Below are positions 1 to 11,100 of a stretch of DNA of 64,000 bases, in pieces. Position numbers and translations under genes: made by a program. Location: contig NC_084899.1 of the NCBI RefSeq assembly GCF_958979055.1, positions 2,430,501 through 2,494,500 of the forward strand, in the 5' to 3' direction. The number at the start of each line of letters is the position of its first letter. Position 1 is the first letter of the stretch. Below the pieces are notes generated by a model. That model was given only the letters and a program-made list of their open reading frames with translations, made no database searches and was not told the origin of the DNA. This DNA comes from Alnus glutinosa. Lineage: Eukaryota; Streptophyta; Magnoliopsida; Fagales; Betulaceae.

Positions 1-110
1 AAGATGAAAATAATTTTGAGTGTTTTGTGTTTTAATTTGATTGTTAATGTCTGCTATTTTCTTTCACTATAGTTTATGACAAATTTTGTTTTGCTGCTTG
101 TAAAAAGCAG

Positions 111-2293
111 GATATGTATGAGAACAATCCCCAATCCAAAGCTTTTGGTGCACTTGCAATGGGAGTTCCTGGAGAGATAGCTGGCCTTCATGAAGCTTGG
201 TTGCAACACGGGCGTTTGGCATGGAGGACTTTATTCCAACCTGCCATAAAACTAGCTAAAGAAGGATTTGTGATTGCTCCTTATCTCGGACAGCACATAA
301 CTAGGCATGCAAAGCTGATCTTGAACGACGCAGGTTTAAGTCAAGTATTTGCACCAAACGGGAAGTTGTTGCAAGCGGGTAATACATGCTACAATGTGGA
401 GCTTGGCCGCAGCTTAGAGGCTGTGGCAGAGCAGGGGCCTCAAGCTTTCTACGATGGAACTGTTGGTGAGAAGTTAGTGAAGGATGTGAGAGAGGCAGGT
501 GGAATTTTGACAATGGAGGATTTGAGGAATTATAAAGTGGAAGTAAAAGCTGCAATGGCGGCGAATGTGATGGGCTACACAATACTTGGAATGCCACCTC
601 CTTCAAGTGGAACAGTCGGCCTTTCTCTGGTAAATAATATTTTCTTGTCCTCATGTTCTTGTGTAATTAAAGGACTGCAACATCCATTTTCAGAGGATTT
701 CTTTCTTCAATTGTTTGCCAAGCGGTAGAATATGTGTTAATTAACTATTAAACATTGGTAAAAACAGGTTCTAAACATTTTTAACAGCTATGGAAGTTCC
801 AATGCTGCCAATGGAAATCTGGGTGTACATCGCCTGGTTGAAGCACTGAAACACATGTATGCTGTCCGAATGAACTTGGGTGACCCTAATTTTGTTGATG
901 TGAGTAAATATGTATCTGACATGCTCTCGCCATCTTTTGCGAAGCAAATTCAGGAAAAGATACTCGACAACACCACTTTCCCTCCAGAATACTATATGAG
1001 CAGGTTTGGTCCGTTTATCTTATTCGCGTAAATTTGATCTTCCCCCTTCCCCATCTGGTTGAAAATACAGTTTTAGCCTATAATTTTCAGGTGGAGTCAG
1101 CTGAGAGATCACGGAACCAGTCATTTCTGCATTGTGGACGCAGATAGAAATGCAGTATCAATGACCACTACAGTAAATTTTCCTTTTGGAGCTGGGGTGC
1201 TCTCTCCTTCCACTGGGATTGTGCTGAATAATGAGATGGATGACTTCTCAACGCCCACAGAGATTACCCCAGATAAACTCCCTCCTGCTCCAGCAAATTT
1301 TATCAAACCAAATAAAAGACCATTATCTTCCATGGCTCCAATCATTGTTACCAAGGTAAAGAAATTAAAACAGCTAAAAATATGTTGTTTCCCTTGAAGC
1401 TTTTCTTCTAAAACTGATTGCAGCAAAGTAATCAGTTCTCAATACTACGGCAGTCTGCCCTCTGAGGGCTAAGAGCCTGTTTAAAATTACGTTAAAGAGC
1501 TTAAAAAGTTCTTTTAATACATAAAAAGTTGTGCCAAACAAAAATCGGTTTGTTCGATAAAAAAAAAACTTGGAAAGCACTTTTTTGTACCTTTTTGCTC
1601 TATAAAAGCCACTTCAAAAGATGTTTTTTCTAAAAAGCTATTTCAAGATTTTTCTATAAACAAAGAGCTCTATTTCCAACGCAATCCCAAACAGGCTCTA
1701 AATCCCCTGCCAAAATTGTCATCAAGCAGAGTGCCTTCACCTACATTAGATTGTATCCTTTGCACTTACCTCACTTCGTATCTTACCATGGCAGGATAAT
1801 CAGCTGGCAGGGGTAGTTGGCGGCAGTGGTGGTATGGAGATAATCCCAGCAGTAATCCAGGTTTTTATTAACCATTTTCTCTTGGGGTTGGAACCATTAG
1901 CTGCAGTTCAGAATCCAAGAATCTACCACAAGGTTTCTTACTCGTTTCAATACATAAAACCACAGTATATTCTTTTATAATTCAATAAAAGTGAGCTGAC
2001 TAAATCTGAATCCTATGCAGCTAATACCAAATGTGGTTTTGTATGAAAACTGGACTGTGATTGATGGCGATCACATTGAGCTTCCAGATGAAAGAAAGCT
2101 CTTCTTGAAAGAGAGGGGTCATCAACTGAAGGGCGAGGCAGGGGGGGCAATCACCCAGTTTGTGGTTCAATCCCTCCAAAGCCCCATTAAAATGGGCAGA
2201 AAATGTGGAAAATATTCTAATGCCAACATATTCCATGGTACACTCACTGCTGTTAGTGACCCTAGAAAGAACGGGAGGCCTGCGGCCATTTAG
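111..2293 (+). CDS. GGT: Gamma-glutamyltransferase / glutathione hydrolase, 3' part (5' exons lie before the window)
   Basis: Exons read by eye with GT-AG borders: 111-629, 768-1003, 1091-1355, 1795-1932 and 2021-2293 (stop TAG 2291-2293). Together they give 476 residues in an unbroken frame. The product belongs to the Ntn-hydrolase gamma-glutamyltranspeptidases, which cleave the gamma-glutamyl bond of glutathione and its conjugates. Diagnostic stretches are ALAMGVPGEIAGL near the start, GMPPPSSGTVG at the end of the first exon, and RDHGTSHF, whose Thr (codon 1116-1118) is the expected autocatalytic nucleophile. DADRNAVSMT, NNEMDDFSTP and RPLSSMAP follow. The C-terminus TAVSDPRKNGRPAA is the usual plant end. 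About 150 N-terminal residues are missing because the window starts inside an intron. I cannot tell the apoplastic (GGT1/2) from the vacuolar (GGT4-like) member without the N-terminus. Confidence 0.93.
1473..1698. mobile_element. Tourist-like MITE in GGT intron 3
   Basis: The ends GAGCCTGTTT and AAACAGGCTC form terminal inverted repeats flanked by TAA on both sides (1470-1472 and 1699-1701), the 3-bp target duplication of PIF/Harbinger elements. The interior has no ORF. It lies wholly in the intron between the third and fourth readable GGT exons, so it should not affect the protein. Confidence 0.75.
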
Positions 2294-2979
2294 TCACCAC
2301 TTCTCTTTCTGGTTGAAATATTGTGGGGGAGGGAGAGCAGGCCTTCCGTTGAGTGTCTCAAGCTTGGCCTGCAATGCTGTAATGTAAAAATACTAAATAT
2401 TTTTTATTTTGTAAATATCATTTTCAACTTGGTCTACGACCATTCTTCTGCCTTTGTCTTTACCCACTTGAAGAAAACTGAAACCATCAGATGAATGAGG
2501 AATCCATACTAGCCTAATTCTCCGTTTGTTTTAGTGGTTTCAAAACATGTAGTATAAAAATAAAAATAAATTACGTTTTCAAACTGCCATTTTTTTCAAA
2601 CGTATTGCTAAATGGAACACTAAATGGGATTTTGTTTTAAAAAGCGTGTATGGCTTAAAAGCCAAGCTCAAGCTTAAAATAAGCTTAGTAGTTAGTAGTA
2701 TTAGAAATAATTTGGATTTGATTGGCAATTTTTTCTTTTTTCTTTTCTTTTTTCTTTTTTTTTTTTAATTTTATCTTACGCGCATTGTACCTTATGGGGA
2801 TGACAATGGAATCTCAAGCTTTTATATATGTCTGGAGACTTCCACACCTCAGATCATGTGATCAATACAACAGAAAATACAACCAAACACTATCATGAAG
2901 AAAATGAAGGATTTTTACGATTTTTTTTAGCTTAATGTACGATAGGCAACAACCCAAGTAAGATGCAAACAGCAAATTT
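2294..2979. other. Convergent intergenic spacer
   Basis: This spacer separates the GGT stop from the AP-4 sigma stop and holds both 3' UTRs. It is AT-rich with a T-rich tract near 2730-2770. I see no ORF or RNA gene in it. Confidence 0.6.
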
Positions 2980-5225
2980 TCATGACGCTTTATCCATCAG
3001 CTGTATCGGTGCCAGAATGTTAGGCTTGCTTGTCTCAACAATACACCCGTTCATGACCATTTCCTCCAGCATAAAATGTGCTTTCTCTAAATGGAACATG
3101 ATGTCTAGCTCACACTGCAAATTTAAGTAGAAAGAAATGGGAAAAACCATATCAACTTCTTCTTTAAAAGGAAAACTGAATTCAGGAGATAGGAAATAAC
3201 CTAGGATATTGGCCAGAAATAACTGAACTAAGACTTACCACATTGCCAAAATGACGGTCCATGGTTTCAACCAAGAGATGTATGAATTCCAAGATTGCAA
3301 GTTCATTCTACAACATAGACAACACGGAAAGGGAATCAATATTGAGAAAGACATCTAGGGAAATGTTTGAAATGAGAAAACTTTCCAATAATGTACTTTA
3401 GAGTTTAATGTTGATTTTTGAACACATGAAAAAGCCTTTTAAATGGGGTTATCTTACAACCCTGTGTGTGTGTGTGTGTGTGTGTCTCCCTCCACCTCCT
3501 TTTCATGTAGGTTGAAAATGCTACATCCAATCAAAGCATGTCAGTAATACTCTCATCTCATGGAAACTACACCCTTGAAAGTGAGAGGGACATCACTTTA
3601 GAAGTCCTATGCAAAATGATCTATTGGTGCAAATTTGTAGGCAAAGAGAAATGTCCAGGGTAGAACCCAGATTCTTTAATTGTCATAATTCACATTGTTT
3701 TCTTCTGTGTCCACAAAAGTTTCAAAATGCAAACATCATCTCAACATATGGATTAAACAGAGAAACTTACTTCATCATTGTCAACTCCAACCAGGAAAAA
3801 AAGTGATGCATAGCGCCTGTATACAATTTTGTAGTTCCGATGCTCAACAAAAGAACACTGTTAGCATGAAACAAAATGTATCAGCGACAGAAACATAAAC
3901 ATCTGCTGTGACATAATATATATAAAAGTTACTTCAAGAAAGACTTCACTTTACTGAAAGAAAAACAGGTTATCTGATTATCAATAGCAAGCAATATGTT
4001 AACATTGTCCAGATACAGATTCTTACTAGAAACTGGAGAGCAGCTAATAGAATGCATAAACAACGAATAAATAACCAAAACAAAACATAACCAGAAGAAA
4101 GTAGAAAACTAGAAAGTGCTTGACTAGGCAAGTACTCAACTCCTATACATGATGGTTTTATTCACCTACTCCTAGGCATGGTATTTTTAGGAATGATATG
4201 AATCCCTACAGAGCACACAACAAACTACTACTAAATAGTTTGCGTCTAAACAAGACCCACTACACTACCTTCCAAGAAGCAAAATCCAAACATTTTTTCG
4301 ACAATCATGAACCAAGCATGAGCATTACTGTTCTTTGGATGAGAAGCTGTTTTGGGTAAAATATTGATGATTGATAACTTGAGAAATGGGGGGAAATCAT
4401 TGCGGGTTATTCTTGCATGTGCAAGAATTTTTTTTTTTTGATAAATAATCTTGCATGTGCAAGAATTCTAGCGAAAAGGTGGACTATCTCCTTTCACATT
4501 TCTGTTGTGGCAAGAGAACGGCAATGCCTCGGGACGTGATAGAAGTGTTTATAAGTTGGAAAGGGAGACTAAGACGGCATGAAAAGTTAGATTTGCAGCA
4601 CACTTACTCCTTGCATTATGAGGAAATTTTGGCAGGAGAGAAATAATCATACTTTGGACAAGGTAGAGATGAATGGGAATTCGCTTAAAATCAATGTTCT
4701 TAAGTTCATTGTTTGACAAGTTGCACGCTTTGGGCGGTATACAGAACTATACCTTCTGGGATTTCATTGCTCTTTTGAATTTTCGATTCTAATTTGTTGA
4801 GAGGAGGTACCACAATCATCCTGTACATTGATAATTTTACTTTTCTGAATAATAGTTTATTGATTGATAAAAAAAATCATAAAATTCAAGACCAAACGGA
4901 CATGAAACCACGTCGTTGCCAAGATTTGGCAATTGAACTCTAAACCATTCAAAGGAAGCAGACCCTTCATGCGCCCTTTGAAACCTTTTCACCCTCCTCT
5001 CAAATTGGGTACTCGAAATTAATTCCTAATCGATCGGTTAATATAACAACCATGCAGTTCATGTACACGAAATTGAGTTTCCAACACAGACTGAAAGCAA
5101 AGAGCTTTACCCGAAAGGTTAGCGATTCAGTACGATCTGGGAAATGATTTGGGTTTGATTAACCCCACTAATTCAATTAACCCAATCTCCCTAACAGACT
5201 AAGAAAGAAAATAAAAAAATAAATT

Positions 5226-5262
<37 letters not shown>

Positions 5263-5397
5263 CTCAGAACGAGCGAGGCATTTGCGAACGATTTCTCCCT
5301 CGAGAGCGCGACGTTCTTCGATTGTGAGGTACTCGTAGTATTGGGCAAGACGGGTCTGTCCCTGCTTGTTCACCATCAAAATGAATCTGATCCCCAT
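2980..5397 (-). CDS. AP4S: AP-4 complex subunit sigma (small adaptin)
   Basis: Four minus-strand exons: 5257-5397, 3771-3857, 3239-3307 and 2980-3114 (stop TGA, 2980-2982), with GT-AG introns. They give 143 aa, the normal length of a sigma adaptin. The protein starts MGIRFILMVNKQGQTRLAQY and contains CSFVEHRNYKIVYRRYASLF, NELAILEFIHLLVETMDRHF and CELDIMFHLEKAHFMLEEM. These are AP-4-specific versions of the clathrin-adaptor longin fold and differ from AP-1 and AP-2 sigma. AP-4 is a heterotetrameric coat at the trans-Golgi network that sorts vacuolar cargo. The ATG at 5397 is the first in frame (a TTG lies three codons upstream). GA-repeats sit just inside intron 1 and in the 5' leader. I see no damage. 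Confidence 0.96.
3467..3485. repeat. (TG)n microsatellite in AP4S intron
   Basis: A short run of TG dinucleotides in the intron between AP4S exons 2 and 3. Confidence 0.8.
5227..5254. repeat. (AG)n microsatellite at the AP4S exon 1 donor
   Basis: About 14 AG units end within a few bases of the exon 1 donor (exon boundary 5257). On the transcribed strand this is a CT run immediately after the 5' splice site. Confidence 0.9.
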
Positions 5398-5410
5398 TTT
5401 CTTCAATCTC

Positions 5411-5461
5411 AGAGAGAGAGAGAAAGAGAGAGAGGGGGGGGGGGGGGGGGGGGGGGGGAGG
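5411..5461. repeat. GA microsatellite and poly-G run in the AP4S 5' leader
   Basis: GA repeats followed by about 20 consecutive G residues lie just upstream of the AP4S start codon. On the gene strand this is a poly-C/CT tract, common in plant 5' UTRs. The length of the G run may be uncertain because homopolymers are error-prone. Confidence 0.85.
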
Positions 5462-7140
5462 GAGGACTAGAGAAAATGAGAAATAGGACGTGTTTGGCTG
5501 CTCCTCTTTTGAGAAAATTCAATTTTTTTAAAGTTTTTTTTTTTTTTAATAGGTTTTTAAAGTCATTTTCAGTACACGTAGTTTAAAATTTTACAACGTT
5601 CACCAATATTTCATTTGGTATCTTAAATGGTGTTTCGATTAAGGCTACAAAGAAAGATGATCCCTTCCTACAAGAGTTAGATTATGAATGAAATAGAAAT
5701 AGAAATAGAAATAGTTTCAAGATCTCTCTAAAATCTTTTCTTTATTCCCAACAACGCAATGCTTGTCAATGCTCAACACATTACCTTGCAAAGTTGCAAC
5801 CTTTTCTTTGATTCACTTGCGAGTTCAGGACGTACGAATCAGGATATTAAGGATTTTCTGTAAATTAGTTGGTGCAATTCAAGCACAACCCCCATGCAAA
5901 GAGCAACAGATTATAAGAACAATTAATTACAAAAAAACTAAAAACTTATACCCATTTTCAGCTCTCACCCACGCAATTACTTTTCAAGGCAGTCTCTGTT
6001 GTGGTCTGTGGGCTTATAAATAAGGTTGATTGATGACTTTTTGGATGTTGAGGTGAAGCTGATAAGGAGGTTTGGAGGGAAGGAATTTGGCTAAGGGCGT
6101 GGCTACCCCCTGAAATTTTTTTTTTTCTTTTTAGATTATTTTTGTCATTGAATGAGACTGACAATTTTTTATAATTTTAAGGAACATTTACTTGATCAAC
6201 GGTTTGAAGAAATATTGACAATAGTATGGTAATTTAAAAAGAGAATTTTTTTTTTTTTTTTTTGGTTAATCAAAAACTTTTTGTTTCTTTTACTCTTTGA
6301 AAAGACCTATGAAATGAAGGTTGAAAGAGATGATCCTCTAAAATATCTTCAAGTTTTGCCAAATCTTTTTTTTTTTTCTCTATTTTCATAATTTAATTTT
6401 GGTTTTTAAGAAAAAATTGAGGTAATTTAGGAAAAGATATAGAAAAATGGTTACTTTTCCATTCATTTTAACCTCCAACGCTGACAAAGTGGCATTTTCA
6501 ATAATAAATAGTTGTTTGATGTATCTATACGGCAATTTTTTAAGTTTGAGCGTAAATAAAAAAGAATAGAAATTTCCTATAAACTTGTACTTAATAAAAT
6601 TATTTTTTACAACCTATATATAAAAAAGATATTTGTTTTTTTATTACATTTTTTTTATTAATATTATTAAAACAAAAGTATGTAAGAAGCACATGCTATT
6701 TAAATAACATGTGATTCTCGCATGCTAAGAGACACATGTCAATTTTATATGTGGGTCGTAAAAAATTTTTTACAAATCAATTTGTAAAAAGTTTCTGTTA
6801 AATAAATAAAAAAAAAGAATAATAGTTCATGGGACAACTGTTTTTCCCTCGCTTTAAAGTATAACCAAACCCACAAATACCAAAACTAAGTTATAAAAAA
6901 GAGATGCCTCGCTTAATTAGGAGAACTCATTTCTTCCCATGTCAAGATAATCTCGCTCAAGAAGAGATTTTTTTGGTAGCCGGTGCCCGCGAGATTTTCC
7001 ATTATTCGGTAAAATGAAGCAATTGATTACCTAACAAGTTCAATCCTTTCCTCATGTCTGTTATGAAAGTAAAATTTTACAACATGTAATAGACGTTGTA
7101 GTTTGCATTAATTTATTTTAAGAGCAATCATAATTTAATT
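5462..7140. other. AT-rich intergenic DNA
   Basis: Between the AP4S leader and the start of the PFK duplication. It has several poly-A/T tracts (for example 6116-6126 and 6247-6262) and only short ORFs without recognisable domains. I can assign nothing here. Confidence 0.5.
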
Positions 7141-7412
7141 AAATAAAGATAGTAATAGTTATTTAAGTAAAAAAAAAATGTAATTATTTGTAACACTACG
7201 GTGTAGAAGTTATTTAGTAGTTTATTTGTATTAAGAGTTTATCTTAAAAGTAGAAGTAGGAGTTCATCTCCTATTTTATGTCTTTGTAATTTTCTTATTT
7301 ATATGCGTCAGTAATTAAGAAAAAGTAAGCAGAATTAATTTCAAGCCTTTTCTTGTGTTTGAAAATATTTAGGTTTAATCCTAATTTAATTATCGTGTTG
7401 CGTGTTCGATAA

Positions 7413-7678
7413 GAGTAATGTTTGCTGCACAACATTCAAAGCTGACGTAGAATTAAAAATGAGGTGGTTTTTAAAATCAACTTTTGATCAAAATTTAACA
7501 GTGATCAATCACACACCCAATAGTGATTTCAAAAGCCACATCATTTTTAAATGGACTTCTAGCATTTATTAAAAATTTCCGCACAACATTACACACTTTG
7601 TAAAAAAATTGAAAATAATTTCTATGTCACCTTTGTTGTGCAAAGTTTGTACAAAATGTTGTGCAGCAAACACTAGAC
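7413..7678. mobile_element. Mutator-type MITE downstream of PFK copy A
   Basis: The inverted ends share TGTTTGCTGCACAAC. Flanking 9-bp direct repeats GTTCGATAA (7404-7412) and GTTCTATAA (7679-7687) differ at one base. The element is absent from the homologous place near 26150 in unit B, so it inserted after the duplication. It has no coding capacity. Confidence 0.7.
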
Positions 7679-8115
7679 GTTCTATAAACCATTCACGTAA
7701 CAGTAACAATGTACATGTCAAGCAAGGATTGGATTTGAATCACAATGTCGTCGTCATCATCGGCAGACAGACACAGCGAACTCCATTCGGACATGATTTC
7801 CAAGCTAGGAAGCGTTTAGGTCTACAATAATACAAATCACCAGCAGCAGCATACGAAATTCCTTAAAAATCAATGGTTTAAGCAAATCATATTATTAGCA
7901 TATCTAAATTTTGATCAAGTGGGATAACATTTCCACACAAATCCCATGGAATTGGAAGGCCAAATATCACTTGCAACAGAATAAGAGTGGGCAGGAACAG
8001 CTCCTAATCTTTTAACTGTAGGCTACAACAATGGCAGTAACCATACACAGAATTACATATGGCTGACTTCTTTCTTCACGGCATTGTTATCCGAATCTTT
8101 CTCCTCGTCCAAAAT

Positions 8116-11100
8116 CTAGGTTGGTGGTTCTTCCTCTCTCTTGTCTTCAACAATAACATCTTTAGCGCTCAAGAAGCTCGGCTGATTCGTCGAAGACAGA
8201 ACCCTAGCCCACATTCTCTCAGTTATCACAACCTTTTTCTCTCTCTCAATAATCCGCTGGAGACCAACAATCCAGTGTTAGGAGAAAATAAACAGTTACT
8301 GACATGAAAAGAATGTTGCAGTGCTATAATATTCGACAGGTTTTTAGATTTTATTGTTCTCTTAATGGAGTTGGTGTAATAATCAAATTAGAAGTTACCA
8401 GAATGGGAAACAATCATCAAAGGGCACACTCACATAGAAGGGTATATAAGACTGTCTTCCATTGACAGGTCCAACTGTAAAACCCGTATAACCTGCCATT
8501 ACTCCATGAACAGCACTTTGAGCAAGAAGTGTACAATATACATTGTCAGAGGCATTGCTTGGAACAGCTCGGATCATATAAGTAGGATCTGCCAAACAAG
8601 CAACACTTGATTATAATAGGATAGAGTATTCTATATATATGTGTGTGTGTGTATGTGTGTGTATTACTGATCTATACAGCATACGCAACACAATACGTAT
8701 ATCAGAACATATTACTAACCTCCATATCTGAGGTTCACGACCATCTTATTTGGTAAGGAAAAATGATCCTGTAAAAACAGTAATATCAAATTAATCAGGG
8801 TGAAGATAAACAATAATATCCAGGAAAAAAAAAAAAAAAACCATACGTGACATTAAGGGAAGACCATTCACTCTAGCATCCACACCTTAATTTTCTGCGA
8901 TATCCATAGCCCAGCATCTTGGATGTTTCCTGAAGCATCCAGCTTATCCATAGAAAGAACGGTCTCAGCAATCATGACAAGAACAAAGTGCCCATTTTCT
9001 GTGAGTCGTTTCTCTATGTATTCGAAAAGTCCACCTGGACCTTCAAGATAAAAGGGTGACTCAGGAATCAAGCAACAGTCCACATCTCGGCCAGCAAGAG
9101 TAGCATACATCGCAAGAAACCCTGCACCAAAGCAATGTAAAGTTAGCAGAGTCACATCACATGACATCGGAAACACATTGGGTCATTAATTCTGTCAAGA
9201 AAGAGAAATACACACTTCAAGTACAGGCAAGGACACCAGGGAAGAGTAGACCGAGAGTCCCAATCACTTTTTATTTTATGCTCAAAAGTATTTTAAAATC
9301 TTGCAATTTACCATCTTAATCAATGTGTAGTAACAAAAATTAATAAACCCATACACATAATTGCATTGAACTTTGACAAATTGAATAGGAATATTAAAAC
9401 TAAAATAAGACCAAATTAAACCCTAAAGATTGGTGGACGTGAAGACTACTCTAATTACGTAGATTAACAGATTTTTTTTTTTTTGATAAGTTACCTAGAA
9501 CTTACCACAGTAGCGACCCATCAACTTCACAACCCCAATACCATTCTCAACACTTGCAGCTTCAACACGTGCTGCATTAATAGCACGCTGAGCCTCCTCA
9601 ACAGCAGTGTCAAAGCCGAAGGACTTGTCAATAACCTGTATAAGCAAGAAATAGCATGCAGTCAAAACAAAGTGTTCAGATAATCAAGCATTATATTTAG
9701 AGTAATGTTTCTTGCATAACTCTTGTACAACTTTTACACAACTCTAACAACTTTTTTTTAAGATCAACTATTGAATATTTAGGGCCCACATATAGGAAAA
9801 CAAACCCAATGGTTGATCATAAAAAATAATAATAATAATAATAATAAGAAGAAGGGATTTGATTTTTACACTACACAATCACAATAACTGCACAACAACT
9901 CCTCACATGAGGGTGGGCCCCAATGTGTGAGGCCCACCCTCATGTGAGGGATTGTTGTACAGTTATTGTATTAGTGTTGTAAATCTAACATTTTCCTAAT
10001 AATAATTAGAGTTGTACAAAAATTGTATAAGAGTTGTGCAAAAAAAACATTACTCTTATATTTGATAGTGATAGTCCAGTAGGTAGGGAACACCCAAGAG
10101 ACATACTGGAATGTCGTTATCAATGGTTTTGGGGATTCCAGCGACTGCAACTTTGAGACCACGCCTTCTGATTTCCTGCATGAGTTAACAATAACTTGCA
10201 TATGGTAATGGCAATCAGTTTTCTACACATTTCAATAGATAAGACACCTTCGCCTTTTCTTTTTTTTTTGGGGGGGGGGGGGGGCCTTGAACAATAGGAC
10301 ATTTATCAATTAGCATTTCTAAAAACATTAAATACCTCGAATATGAATGAGGCCCCTCTTTGAGTTCCATCTCCTCCAATAATATAAACCTGAAATCCAG
10401 AGGATTATGAATCTAATGCCCATGAATTGAGAGGATGGTCTTGGTCAGGATAAATGCATATAACAAAATCTTAAGTGATGAACAAACTGGACTAAAGACA
10501 ATGTAAATACCTGGTTTATCCCCCGATCTTGAATGCTGTCAACTATCTTTGAGGTATCATGGCCACCACGTGATGTCCCAATGAAGGTTCCACCACGTTT
10601 ATGGATATCATTCACAACCTTAGGGGTTAAAGTAATTGTATTTCTAGCAGAGAAACCCCTATATCCTCCCTAAGGATTCTGCCAACTTCATTAATTGTTG
10701 ATTCCAACAAATTATCCAGTACAAAATAAACTGATACAAAATTCAAATGCTTCGAAACTTACGCTCTCAACAACTAAGGCAAAATGAAAGAAAGGGGAAA
10801 AAGTAAAGAACTAGCAATTGACATGATTTCCAAATTCAAATGTCTTCCAGGCCAGGGAAGGCATTAAAGTCAAATGGGAAAGGAGTAGGCCACCACATTT
10901 TTGTCCATTCAACGTTTTTTTATGGTTCTTATTTATCTATTTGTTTTTGGTTAGGAAAATCAGCAAGTTAACCCAGATGGCAAAGATGCGCTACACCAGC
11001 AGGGCATTACATCGACCTGTGCCATTAATGTCCCAATGAATTTTTAAAACTTGACCGTCTTTAACAAATATTCTGGTTCCTGTCCACTTTCTAGATATTA

